Assembly: GCA_049604415.1 (NCBI GenBank)
Contig: JBMYTN010000002.1
Location: forward strand, 144,668 to 208,667
Length of the DNA: 64,000 nt
Source of the DNA: JBMYTN01 sp049604415
Lineage (GTDB): Bacteria > Pseudomonadota > Alphaproteobacteria > Rhodospirillales > Rhodospirillaceae
Reading direction: 5' to 3'
The translations under genes and the position numbers were made by a program. Positions within the stretch are counted from its first letter, which is position 1; the number at the start of each line of letters is the position of its first letter. The notes beneath the pieces were generated by a model. The model had not been told where the DNA came from, searched no databases, and saw only the letters and a program-made list of their open reading frames with translations. This document shows positions 1 to 8,907 of the stretch, piece by piece.

Positions 1-61
1 GAGAGTCTAACCCTTGAAACAAGACTTTTTCGGAGTCGGTGGGAAAATGACCAAAATGCAT

Positions 62-91
62 TCAGGGAGAGGACGTTGGTCCTCTCCCTGA
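62..91 (-). terminator. Hairpin terminator after the first chemoreceptor gene
   Basis: A perfect 13-bp inverted repeat (arms 62-74 and 79-91, loop GTTG) lies about 50 bp beyond the stop codon of the chemoreceptor. On the minus strand the stem is followed by a moderately T-rich stretch (ATGCATTTTGG), so it fits an intrinsic terminator, although the T-tract is interrupted. Confidence 0.7.
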
Positions 92-142
92 TCATGCTGG
101 GCTTCAAGATGCGCCCGCGCTGTAGGAAACAGTCGAGCCTGT

Positions 143-2389
143 TTAGGCCGCCTTCTGGTTCTGCGATGGCAGAGCAGAAGCATCGTTCGCCGCTGGGATC
201 TCCCCATCCACCTCTGTGTCATGGGACTGAACCTGATGCAGGAAGTCAGCAATGCTGTCCCGAAGGCTTTGGGTTTCCTTTGACAAGGTCTCGGTGGAGG
301 CAAACATCTCCGTTGCCGCCCCCTCGGAGCGTTCGGTGGCCATGAGCACATCGGCAATGGAGGACGACACCGAATGGGTGCCCGAGGCCGCCTCTTCCAC
401 ATTGCGTGCGATTTCTTGGGTCGCTGCCCCTTGCTGTTCGACCGCTGCAGAGATTGAAGACGAGATCTCGTTGATCTGCCCAATCACCTCGGTCACCCGA
501 CCGATGGTGCTGACAGCCCCTGTGGTGGAACGTTGGACCTCGCCAATTTGGGCCGCGATTTCACTGGTGGCGCGCGCCGTCTGGTTGGCCAGATTTTTAA
601 CCTCGCCTGCAACAACGGCAAAGCCTTTGCCAGCATCTCCGGCCCTTGCGGCCTCGATGGTGGCATTCAGCGCCAGCAAATTGGTTTGCTCGGCGATATC
701 GTTGATCAGGTCCACGATTTCGCTGATCTTGCCGACATTCTCCTCCAAGATCTGGATCTGAGACGAGGTCTCTTGAGCGGTGGTGACCGCGTTGCGGGAA
801 ACCGTGTTAGATTCTGCGACCTGTCGAGAGATCTCACTGATGGAGGCCGATAACTCCTCCGCAGCGCTGGCGACGGTTTCCACATTCTCGGTGGCTTGGG
901 TTGCCGCTGCGGCGACGCTGGAAGATTCCGACTTTGCATCCGCTGCGCCGGACTTCACCAGTTCTTGGGCGTTGCGCATGGAATGATCGGCCTGATTGAG
1001 GCTGTTCAGAAGCGACATGGTGGTCATGTCAAAGCTCTTGATCAGAGCCTCGATCCGGGCCCGTTCGCGGGCCTTGTTGTCTTCTTCCTTTTGTTGCTGT
1101 TCGGCAAACAGATCATTGGCGATCTTGTTTTGCCGGAAGACCTCAACGGCATCCGCCATTTCACCGATTTCATCACGCCGTCCAATGCCCGGGACAGCGA
1201 TGTCCGTATTGCCGTCCGCTAAGTCCCGCATGGACCCGGTCATATCTGTGATGGGCTTGGCAATGAGGCGACCGACCAACAGGGCAATGGCAACGCCAAT
1301 GATCATGGCGGCCACCATGCACAGAATGATCGCCGTTTCGGTAAAGGAGACCGTATTGGCGTTATCGGCCTGGCGCTGAACCATGAGCGCTTCTTCTTCC
1401 GCCATGAAAGCGGCCATCAAACCCCGGAATTGGTCGAAATAGACTTTGCCTCGGGCTTCGCCAACCAGATCGGCCATGTCATCCATGGTCTTGGCATCGC
1501 CGATTTCCCGGCGCAGGGCGATGGTCGGCTCGGTGACGTTAGCCTTCCACTCAGCAATGGTTGCGCCGATTTCACCCAGCAGTGTGACCTGGGCCGGATT
1601 GTCCGACACCGTGCGACTCAAGGTTTGCAGCAAGTCGTCAAACCGGGCTTGGCCGCCATTATAGGGTTCCAGAAACTCTTCCTTGCCCGCCAGCAAATAG
1701 CCGCGCATGCCGGTTTCCATATCGATGGCTGCGGCCAAAAGCTCATTGGCCATGCCGATGACCCTATAAGTATGGATCACCCAATCGACCACATCCCGCG
1801 CGGAGGCACTTGTGACCGCTGGCGCGTTGAGCAATAGGTCGAACCGTTCTTTGCGTTCGGTCAGCAGAACCTGTTCCCGTTCGATGAAGGTCGCCACTTG
1901 GCTCCGAAAACTGTCGAAATAGACCTTGCCGCGGGCCTCCCCAACCAAATCGGCCATGTCATTCATTGTCTTGGCATCGCCAATGTCCCGACGCAGCGCA
2001 ATGGTCGGCTCGGTCACATTGCTTTGCCAGTCCCGCAAGGTCTGCTCAATCTCCCCTAGCCGGGTGACTTGTCCGGGATTGTCACTGACCGTTTGCTTCA
2101 GTGCTTGGATCCGGTCATAGGTTTGGGTCTCGCCGCTGTTATAGGGCTCGAGAAATTCCTCTTTCCCGGCCAGCAAATAGCCACGCATGCCGGTTTCCAT
2201 ATCCACCGCAGCCCCGATGATCAGGGAGGCTTCGTTCAGGACCTTGCGGGTGTGATCAACCCACCAATTGGTTTGAACCATGGACGAGATGCTGAACAGG
2301 GCAAGACCGCCCAGCAGCAGCACCAGGGTTAACGGAGACAGGACGCCAATCAGGACTTTCTGCCGCGTTTTTAGGTTCTGGAAGCTCAT
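143..2389 (-). CDS. Methyl-accepting chemotaxis protein with two CHASE3 domains
   Basis: Transmembrane chemoreceptor expected to signal through CheW/CheA to the flagellar motor. An N-terminal membrane helix (about residues 12-34) is followed by two tandem copies of a CHASE3-like sensor unit, each opening with a VDMETGMRGYLLAG-type motif and closing with a GDAKTM.DMADLVGEARGKVYFD-type segment. A second helix, a HAMP linker and a C-terminal MCP signalling coiled coil follow, with the signature hairpin EIVDLINDIAEQTNLLALNA. The start was set at the MSFQNL methionine because AGGAAAAAG stands just upstream and the neighbouring receptor begins the same way (MRFQNI); a further in-frame upstream start would add eight residues. 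The C-terminus has no CheR-binding pentapeptide that I can see. The ligand is unknown. About 748 aa. Confidence 0.93.
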   Translation of the reverse strand: MSFQNLKTRQKVLIGVLSPLTLVLLLGGLALFSISSMVQTNWWVDHTRKVLNEASLIIGAAVDMETGMRGYLLAGKEEFLEPYNSGETQTYDRIQALKQTVSDNPGQVTRLGEIEQTLRDWQSNVTEPTIALRRDIGDAKTMNDMADLVGEARGKVYFDSFRSQVATFIEREQVLLTERKERFDLLLNAPAVTSASARDVVDWVIHTYRVIGMANELLAAAIDMETGMRGYLLAGKEEFLEPYNGGQARFDDLLQTLSRTVSDNPAQVTLLGEIGATIAEWKANVTEPTIALRREIGDAKTMDDMADLVGEARGKVYFDQFRGLMAAFMAEEEALMVQRQADNANTVSFTETAIILCMVAAMIIGVAIALLVGRLIAKPITDMTGSMRDLADGNTDIAVPGIGRRDEIGEMADAVEVFRQNKIANDLFAEQQQKEEDNKARERARIEALIKSFDMTTMSLLNSLNQADHSMRNAQELVKSGAADAKSESSSVAAAATQATENVETVASAAEELSASISEISRQVAESNTVSRNAVTTAQETSSQIQILEENVGKISEIVDLINDIAEQTNLLALNATIEAARAGDAGKGFAVVAGEVKNLANQTARATSEIAAQIGEVQRSTTGAVSTIGRVTEVIGQINEISSSISAAVEQQGAATQEIARNVEEAASGTHSVSSSIADVLMATERSEGAATEMFASTETLSKETQSLRDSIADFLHQVQSHDTEVDGEIPAANDASALPSQNQKAA

Positions 2390-2817
2390 CAGACTTTTTC
2401 CTCTTACCCTCAACGATGAGTGGATCGCGGTTGGTTTTCAGGCCCGATCTGAAAGGTGAGGGGTGATGCAGGCCCGCAACAAATACCTATGTCGCGGACA
2501 GGGGTGATCAATTGATGGTTAATGCAATCGGATGAAAAACTACTTTCAGGATATGGTCAAGAAAATGTCCTGAGACTGCAACTGAAACGGACTTAAATGC
2601 CCGAAACCCTTTAGGCGCGTAACAAAACAGCAAAAAATACAGTATAAAGTGGATATTTCTAACCTTATAGTTGTTGTGTCTGCGGTCTGCATAGCGATTA
2701 GATTGAGACCGGAGTCGAAACAGTTTATTGGCGTCGCACGCATTGAGACTAGTCAGGAGTGCGGTCAATCAGGCCAATGCACCGGACCTGACTGACCGTA
2801 TTTCAATCCAAACAGGT
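2390..2817. other. Intergenic region between the two chemoreceptor genes
   Basis: About 430 bp without a credible gene. It is clearly more AT-rich than the flanking genes (especially 2510-2720) and must contain the promoter of the downstream receptor on the minus strand. Short overlapping ORFs here have no recognisable protein features. I could not identify a convincing promoter motif. Confidence 0.5.
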
Positions 2818-5427
2818 TTATGCCGCCCGGGGCTGGTGACCGGTGCCATCATTGCGGGCTGCGAAGGAGGCCAAGCGGCTGTCTTCGCCCTCCATGTGGA
2901 TCTGCCACCATTTACCCAACAGGCTGAGAACCTCCAGACCGGTCTTGTGATCCCCAGCTTGAAGACCAGCGCGCAGATCCGCCAGGCGCTCCAGGAACTG
3001 GTCATGCTCCGCCTTATGCCGCATCAGGCCGGAATAGCCATTTTGCTTCATATAGCGGACCTCGCTGGCAAAGTGGGTTTCATAGGACTTGGTGATCCGG
3101 TCCAGCTCTGACAGATCGAGGGTCTTGGCCCGGCCCCCTTTGACCTTATGATAGAGGCCGTTGATATAGCCGATCAGCTCCCGGTGTTCTTGATCGACCT
3201 CTTTGACGCCGGTTTCATAATCCGGTTTCCACGGCACCAAATCGGCGTCTGTGCCGTCCTGGCTTTGGACCGCCAGCAGGAACTCGCCCACCTTATCGCG
3301 CATCATCTGGGTCTCCCCAGACAGTGTTTCGGCAGTGAGCGACATTTCCTCCGCAGCACCCTCAGAGCGTTCCGCCGCATTGACCACATCGGCGATGGAC
3401 ATGGAGACCGATTGGGTCCCTGAGGCGGCTTCCTCCACATTGCGGGCGATCTCCTGAGTCGCCACGCCCTGTTCCTCGACCGCAGCGGAAATCGACGCCG
3501 AGATCTCGCTGATTTGTTCGATCACGGCGGTGATCTTGCCAATGGTGCCCACCGCACCGCTGGTCGAGCGCTGGACCTCGCCAATTTGGGTGGCGATTTC
3601 GCTGGTCGCCCGGGCGGTTTGATTGGCCAGGTTTTTGACTTCCCCGGCGACCACGGCAAAGCCCTTGCCTGCATCGCCAGCCCGCGCGGCCTCGATGGTC
3701 GCGTTAAGCGCCAGCAGATTGGTTTGCTCGGCGATATCGTTGATCAAATCGACGATCTCGCTGATTTTGCCAACATTGGTTTCCAGCACCTGGATTTGCG
3801 CCGAGGTTTCCTGGGCCGTGGTCACTGCGCTTTGTGACACGTCGGTGGCCTCGGTGACTTGGCGCGAAATCTCGGTGATCGACGCAGCCAATTCTTCTGC
3901 CGCGCTGGCCACCGTCTGCACATTTTGGGTCGCCTGGGTGGCGGCGGCGGACACGGTGGCGGATTCAGATTTGGTCTGCTGGGCGTTGGACTGCACCTGG
4001 GTTTGGACCTTGCGCATGGATTGGTCGGCCTGGTTCAGGCTGTCCAGGATTGACATCATGGTCATGTCAAAGTTTTGGATCAGGCCTTCTACCCGCTCCC
4101 GTTCCTGGGCTTTTTGCGCCTCTTCCTGGCGCTGCTGCTCGCTCATCTGATCATTGGCGATTTTGTTCTGGCGGAAGACCTCGACCGCTTCGGCCATATT
4201 GCCAATCTCGTCTTCGCGACCCACGCCGGGGATGTCCACATCCGCATGACCCTCTGCGAGGCGCTTCATGGCGGCGGTCATGGCGATGATCGGTTTGGCG
4301 ATCAGCTTGCCGACAAACAGCGCCAGGATCACGCCGGTCACCAAGGCCAACACAACGCCAATGACAATCGCCGTATCGGCAAAAATCACCATATCCTGAT
4401 TGGCCGCTTGACGTTTGGTCATCTGGGCTTCTTCGACGGCCATAAACTCCGCCATTTGCGCCCGGAATTGGTCGAAATAGACTTTGCCCCGGGCCTCGCC
4501 GACCAGATCGGCCATGTCGTCCATGGTTTTAGCATCGCCAATGTCCCGGCGAAGCGCGATCAGGGGCTGGGTAACCTCGACCGTCCAATCGCCAATAATA
4601 GTGCCAATGTCGTCAAGCAGAGCCACTTGCTTCGGATTGTCGGCTACGACTTTTTTCAGATCTTTGAGGATGTTTTCGAACCGGGCTTGGCCGCTGGTAT
4701 AGGGCAGCAGGAAGTCATCCTGCCCCGCCAACAAGAATCCGCGCATGCCGGATTCCATGTCGACCACGGCGGCCAGCAGGTAATTGGCTTGGCTGATCGC
4801 CTGCTGGCTTTGCAAAATGTCGTCAACCACGGTGCGGACCGTGGGCAAGGTGATGGTGGTTAATCCAGCAAGGTTATTGATGCCGTTCTGTTTGCCGAGC
4901 AGGGCGGTTTGTTCGCGGATTAGGAAGGTGGCGATTTTGCCACGCACGTCCTTGAAATAGGTCTCGCCATGGGCTGCGCGGACCAGATTGGCCATGTCAT
5001 TCATGGTTTTGGCATCGCCGATATCCCGGCGCAGGACAATGGTCGGTTCGGTCACATTGGCTTGCCAGTCACGCAGGGTCTGCTCGACGGCCTCAAGCCG
5101 GGTGACCTGCTCCGGATTGTCGCTGACGGTCTCCTTCAAAGACTCAATCAGCGCATAGGTCTCTTTTTCTCCGCGAATATAGGGCTGCAGAAAGTCTTCT
5201 TTTCCGGCCAAAAGATAGCCACGCATTCCCGTTTCCATATCAACTGCGGAGGCGACTATGTTAGAGGCTTTGGCGAGCACAACGCGGGTGTGATCAACCC
5301 AATTACTTGTATAAGAGATCGAAGTAATGCTGTAGACGGCAAATCCACCCAGTAAAATCACCAGGCCAAGGGGGGAGAGAACCCCAATCAGGACTTTTTT
5401 TCCTGTGCTGATGTTTTGAAACCGCAT
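2818..5427 (-). CDS. Methyl-accepting chemotaxis protein with two CHASE3 domains and a C-terminal hemerythrin domain
   Basis: Paralog of the adjacent receptor (near-identical signalling hairpin, same double CHASE3 layout, HAMP, MCP domain), with an added bacteriohemerythrin domain over the last 135 or so residues. All seven expected di-iron ligands are visible: a His in DQEHREL, His and Glu in HFASE, two His in HKAEH, and His and Asp in HMEGED. In the family (for example DcrH of Desulfovibrio) such domains bind O2 at a di-iron centre, so this receptor probably couples oxygen or redox state to taxis; that role is inferred. The ATG start has a strong AGGAGGGAAAA Shine-Dalgarno sequence. The gene is separate from its neighbour (about 430 bp apart), so the two are probably transcribed independently. 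Confidence 0.93.
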   Translation of the reverse strand: MRFQNISTGKKVLIGVLSPLGLVILLGGFAVYSITSISYTSNWVDHTRVVLAKASNIVASAVDMETGMRGYLLAGKEDFLQPYIRGEKETYALIESLKETVSDNPEQVTRLEAVEQTLRDWQANVTEPTIVLRRDIGDAKTMNDMANLVRAAHGETYFKDVRGKIATFLIREQTALLGKQNGINNLAGLTTITLPTVRTVVDDILQSQQAISQANYLLAAVVDMESGMRGFLLAGQDDFLLPYTSGQARFENILKDLKKVVADNPKQVALLDDIGTIIGDWTVEVTQPLIALRRDIGDAKTMDDMADLVGEARGKVYFDQFRAQMAEFMAVEEAQMTKRQAANQDMVIFADTAIVIGVVLALVTGVILALFVGKLIAKPIIAMTAAMKRLAEGHADVDIPGVGREDEIGNMAEAVEVFRQNKIANDQMSEQQRQEEAQKAQERERVEGLIQNFDMTMMSILDSLNQADQSMRKVQTQVQSNAQQTKSESATVSAAATQATQNVQTVASAAEELAASITEISRQVTEATDVSQSAVTTAQETSAQIQVLETNVGKISEIVDLINDIAEQTNLLALNATIEAARAGDAGKGFAVVAGEVKNLANQTARATSEIATQIGEVQRSTSGAVGTIGKITAVIEQISEISASISAAVEEQGVATQEIARNVEEAASGTQSVSMSIADVVNAAERSEGAAEEMSLTAETLSGETQMMRDKVGEFLLAVQSQDGTDADLVPWKPDYETGVKEVDQEHRELIGYINGLYHKVKGGRAKTLDLSELDRITKSYETHFASEVRYMKQNGYSGLMRHKAEHDQFLERLADLRAGLQAGDHKTGLEVLSLLGKWWQIHMEGEDSRLASFAARNDGTGHQPRAA

Positions 5428-5917
5428 TTTTCCCTCCTGTCCGAGTGTTTTATGTCGCTTTATGTCTTCTGGGTACCGGTTTGCGGCGGGGCCTGTTGGG
5501 TCAGGCTGTGTGTCCAGAAGGTCGGTTGAGGCTTTGCTGTGCCTCTTATGGGTTTTAATCGCTTCGGTTAGAAGCTTTTAGGGGCCACCTGTTTCGATCC
5601 GCCATGGCCAAACCTTCCTGTCATATTAAATCAAAAATTTAGAATCAGAATAAAAATCGGAAAAGCGCTGTCGAATTTGCCGTTTAGTCTAGACAAAAAG
5701 TCAAAAACTTTAAGTATAAAAGGAGAATTTCACATATTAGCTGTGGGGATCAAAATAAAATTCATCTAGGCAAGCGGTCGGTCCGGATCGTCTGCGTTGA
5801 TCCAACCTGTGAAACCCGGCGTATGGGTTGTTATCCAGCGTGCAACGGAGACGCACACAAGCTTCCGAACGTTGGATCGACAAAAATCATCCGAACAGGT
5901 TGGAAGGTAAGGACCTC
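5428..5917. other. Divergent intergenic region, AT-rich
   Basis: About 490 bp between the minus-strand chemoreceptor and the plus-strand fasciclin gene. Positions 5620-5770 are strikingly AT-rich for this genome and probably hold the promoters for both genes. A run of small near-inverted elements (for example GTCTAGAC followed by AAAAAGTC and AAAACTTT) is present near 5685-5715, but no motif could be assigned with confidence. Confidence 0.5.
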
Positions 5918-6481
5918 ATGTTCAAATTGACCGCTTCGAAGACCCTCATGGCCGCTGTTGTTGGCCTCGGCGTCGCCTTTGCTCCTGCTGCGTTTGTGTC
6001 CACGGCTCAGGCCGGTGGCATGAAGGGCGAGCAAGCCACCATGATCAAGGGCGACATCGTGGACACTGCCGTTGGCGCTGGCAGCTTCAACACCCTGGTC
6101 GCTGCCGTGCAGGCTGCTGGTCTGGTGGAAACCCTGAAGGGCCCGGGTCCGTTCACCGTGTTCGCCCCGACCGATGAGGCATTTGGCGCGCTGAAGGCTG
6201 GTACTGTTGAGTCCCTGCTGAAGCCGCAAAACCGCGACAAGCTGACCGCGATCCTGACCTATCACGTCATTCCGGGCCGGGTGATGGCACCGGATATCAT
6301 TGGCCAATCCCTGGAAGCCCAAACCGTTGGCGGCCCGGCTCTGCCGATTGATGCCTCCGGCACCACCATCAAGGTTGGCGGCGCGACGGTCATCTCCGCT
6401 GACATCGCCACCTCCAATGGTGTGATCCATGTGATCGACAAAGTGCTGCTGCCGCCGCAAGGCAGTGCCTCCGGCAGCTAA
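5918..6481 (+). CDS. Secreted fasciclin (FAS1) domain protein
   Basis: Encodes about 187 aa: a Sec signal peptide (Lys-containing start, hydrophobic core, AQA cleavage motif near residue 28-30) followed by one FAS1 domain. Family hallmarks are seen in order: the H1-like TVFAPTDEAF segment, YHVIPG in the middle, and the C-terminal H2-like NGVIHVIDKVLLP. Bacterial single-FAS1 proteins are exported adhesion or surface proteins; the specific role here is unknown. The start was chosen at MFKLTAS because GGAAGGTAAGGA lies just upstream and it places the signal peptide at the N-terminus; the longer reading frame would add 30 residues without signal character. It is a single-gene unit with its own terminator. 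Confidence 0.92.
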   Translation: MFKLTASKTLMAAVVGLGVAFAPAAFVSTAQAGGMKGEQATMIKGDIVDTAVGAGSFNTLVAAVQAAGLVETLKGPGPFTVFAPTDEAFGALKAGTVESLLKPQNRDKLTAILTYHVIPGRVMAPDIIGQSLEAQTVGGPALPIDASGTTIKVGGATVISADIATSNGVIHVIDKVLLPPQGSASGS

Positions 6482-6506
6482 GGCTCCGGCATCCAATATA
6501 GGAAGA

Positions 6507-6546
6507 AGCCCGAACCGGGAATGTTGTCCTGGTTCGGGCTTTTTTT
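6507..6546 (+). terminator. Rho-independent terminator of the fasciclin gene
   Basis: A perfect 10-bp stem (AGCCCGAACC at 6507-6516 pairing with GGTTCGGGCT at 6531-6540) is followed directly by a run of T. It overlaps the last bases of the convergent SelO gene, so the hairpin also sits at the end of that transcript, although the minus side lacks a good T-tract. Confidence 0.92.
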
Positions 6547-8020
6547 ATGTGCCGCAGAAAGTGTGATAACTGCCCGGCGGGGCAGGGTTGGCCCTGGTAT
6601 AGGCCTCCAGGCCCGGGCGCTCCCTATAGGGCTCGGCAACCACCTTCAGCAGATCTTGCACCGGGCCCAGATTGCCGTTTTCGCTGGCGGCGTCCAAGGC
6701 CTCCTCGACCTTATGGTTGCGTGGAATATAGACCGGATTGGCCGCAGCCATCAGCGCTCGGGCGTCTTCGATGGGGCCGGTATTGCGGCTGAGACGCTCT
6801 TGCCAGCGGATCTGCCAATCCTGGAATTTTTTCTCGCCGAACTGGCCGGTGGCGGGCAATGCCTCGGCGGCACTGAGGCTGCGGAAGCCATTGGTATAGT
6901 CGACCCCGGCCTCTTCCATCCAACTGAGCAGCTCATAGATCAGGGCGCTGTCATCGTCTTCCGCACCGATCAGGCCGAGCTTGCGGCGCATCATGGCGGT
7001 GGAGCGCTGCGCATACAGGCCTTGGAAGCCGGTTAGGGTCTCCGTGGCGATGGTCACGGCGGTTTCTGGATCCTCAGCGATCAGCGGCAGCAGGGCTTCG
7101 GCAAAGCGGCTGAGATTCCAAAGCGCGATGCCGGGCTGATTGCCGAAGGCATAGCGCCGGCCATGATCAATGGAGCTGAAGGTGGTCTTCGGATCGTAAT
7201 CGTCCAGGAAGGCACAGGGGCCATAATCGATGGTTTCCCCGGACACCGTCATATTGTCGGTGTTCATCACCCCATGGATAAAGCCCACCCGCATCCACTC
7301 GGTGATCAGGGCGCTTTGCCGGTCGATCATGGCTTTGAGCAGCTCCAGAGCCGGATTGTCGGCCTCGGTGGCACCATCAGGGCCGTGGCGCTCCAGGGCA
7401 TAGGTCACCAGAGCCGCCAGGGAGGCCTTATCACTCCGGGCGGAGGCAAATTCAAAGGTGCCGACCCGCAAATGGCTGCTGGCCACCCGGGTCAGCACGG
7501 CCCCGGGCAGGACGCTTTCTCTATAGACCGGTTCGCCGGTGCTGGCCACCGCCAAGCTGCGGGTGGTGGGGATGCCCAGCGCGGCCATGGCTTCGCTGAT
7601 CACATATTCCCGCAGCATCGGTCCCAAAGCGGCGCGGCCATCGCCGGAGCGGGAATAGGGGGTGCGCCCGGAGCCTTTGAATTGGATGTCCATTCTCTGG
7701 CCATCGGGGGTGACATGTTCGCCCAGCACAATGGCCCGCCCGTCGCCGAGAATGGAGAAATGGCCAAACTGATGACCGGCATAGGCTTGGGCCAAGGGCG
7801 CGGCCCCCTCCGGCAGGCTATTGCCGGTGAACAGCGCGGCTAAGGCGGCTTCATTGTCCTCCGATTGCGGCGGCAAAGTCAGGCCAAGACTTTCGGCCAA
7901 GGGCACATTGACCAGCACCAATTCCGGCTCCCGCACCGGGGTCGGGTCCATGCGGGTGAAAAAGGTCTCGGGCAGCGTGGCGTAGCTGTTGTCGAAGCGC
8001 CATGGCAGAGATGCGGTCAT
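6545..8020 (-). CDS. selO: Protein adenylyltransferase SelO (YdiU family)
   Basis: Pseudokinase-fold AMPylase of the SelO/YdiU family, which transfers AMP from ATP to Ser/Thr/Tyr of target proteins and has been linked to redox stress. Family features are visible: the N-terminal FDNSYATLPE motif, GHQFGHFSILGDGRA, the QFKGSGRTPYSRSGDGRAALG nucleotide-binding segment, FIHGVMNTDN containing the catalytic Asn/Asp region, and the C-terminal YHTFCGT. The usual C-terminal cysteine is encoded by an ordinary TGC codon, not UGA. The start was set at MTASLPWRFD (about 491 aa, normal for the family), preceded by GGAGACCCC; the longer frame adds 23 atypical residues. The gene is monocistronic and divergent from the glycosylase gene. 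Confidence 0.95.
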   Translation of the reverse strand: MTASLPWRFDNSYATLPETFFTRMDPTPVREPELVLVNVPLAESLGLTLPPQSEDNEAALAALFTGNSLPEGAAPLAQAYAGHQFGHFSILGDGRAIVLGEHVTPDGQRMDIQFKGSGRTPYSRSGDGRAALGPMLREYVISEAMAALGIPTTRSLAVASTGEPVYRESVLPGAVLTRVASSHLRVGTFEFASARSDKASLAALVTYALERHGPDGATEADNPALELLKAMIDRQSALITEWMRVGFIHGVMNTDNMTVSGETIDYGPCAFLDDYDPKTTFSSIDHGRRYAFGNQPGIALWNLSRFAEALLPLIAEDPETAVTIATETLTGFQGLYAQRSTAMMRRKLGLIGAEDDDSALIYELLSWMEEAGVDYTNGFRSLSAAEALPATGQFGEKKFQDWQIRWQERLSRNTGPIEDARALMAAANPVYIPRNHKVEEALDAASENGNLGPVQDLLKVVAEPYRERPGLEAYTRANPAPPGSYHTFCGT

Positions 8021-8234
8021 GGGGTCTCCAGGGACGTCGGGCAGGAGGGGAAGCGAAGGGTGCGTTGGCTTTGATATAGGGCGGCTCAACCGAATGGGCT
8101 ATGGGTGGGCGCAAGGGTGAGCGCAAGGGTGAGCTTAGGGGGGGTGGGGATCCCGGCTCCTCGGGTCGGCGGTTGCATTGACCAGAGCCATCGACTAGAA
8201 ATGCAACCAATGCGGTTCAAGCCAAGGGGGTGAG

Positions 8235-8906
8235 ATGCGGCGCTTTTCCGAACTGTATCAAATCGCCGCTGACCGCAAGGGGGGCGCGGTTGCACTTGAA
8301 GCCCTGCTGGAGCCTGGCGTGACTCCAGAGGCCTTGGCCAACATCCCCGATGACCGCTGGCTATCGGCAATGGCGAAATGCCTGTTCCAGGCGGGCTTCA
8401 ATTGGAAAGTGATCGATGCGAAATGGGATGGCTTCGAAACCGCCTTTGACGGTTTTGTGCCTGGTCGGGTGGCGTTTTATGGCGATGAGGATCTTGAGCG
8501 CCTGCTGGCCGACGCCGGCATCGTCCGCAATGGGCAAAAAATCTCCGCTGTGATCAAAAATGCGGTGTTTCTAACCGATCTGGCCCGGGAGCATGGCACG
8601 GCGGCCCGCTTTTTCGCCGAGTGGCCCCCACAGGATCAGATTGGCCTGCAGGACCTCCTGACCAAGCGCGGGGGCCGGTTGGGCGGCGTGACCGGCCAAC
8701 GTGTGCTGCGGGTCATGGGCAAAGAAAGCTTCATCCTGACGCGGGATGTGGTGGCCCGCCTGATCGCCGAAGGGGTGGTCGACAAGGAGCCGACCAGCAA
8801 AACCGCCCTGCGCGCTGTCCAAGGCGCGTTCAATGACTGGCGGTCAGAGTCCGGACGATCCTTGAGCGAGATCAGCCGAGTGCTGGCCCTCAGCGTGGAA
8901 AGCTGA
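8235..8906 (+). CDS. DNA-3-methyladenine glycosylase I-like protein
   Basis: A 223-residue protein resembling the Tag (adenine glycosylase, COG2818) family: the segment around residues 44-75 (LSAMAKCLFQAGFNWKVIDAKW, then F..FVPGRVA) and LLADAGIVRNGQKI match the Tag core, where E. coli has QAGLSWITVLKKR and LVQDAGIIRHRGKI. The family removes 3-methyladenine from alkylated DNA. The zinc-binding Cys/His residues of E. coli Tag are not obvious, so it belongs to a divergent branch and activity is inferred. A strong AAGGGGGTGAG precedes the ATG. The stop codon lies one base before the start of the first of four membrane-protein paralogs, so the glycosylase is probably co-transcribed with them. Confidence 0.8.
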   Translation: MRRFSELYQIAADRKGGAVALEALLEPGVTPEALANIPDDRWLSAMAKCLFQAGFNWKVIDAKWDGFETAFDGFVPGRVAFYGDEDLERLLADAGIVRNGQKISAVIKNAVFLTDLAREHGTAARFFAEWPPQDQIGLQDLLTKRGGRLGGVTGQRVLRVMGKESFILTRDVVARLIAEGVVDKEPTSKTALRAVQGAFNDWRSESGRSLSEISRVLALSVES

Positions 8907-8907
8907 A

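Noticed and set aside
6545..6560. Possible selenocysteine at the C-terminus of SelO
   Set aside because: The C-terminal TFCGT is encoded with TGC, an ordinary cysteine codon; no in-frame UGA is present.
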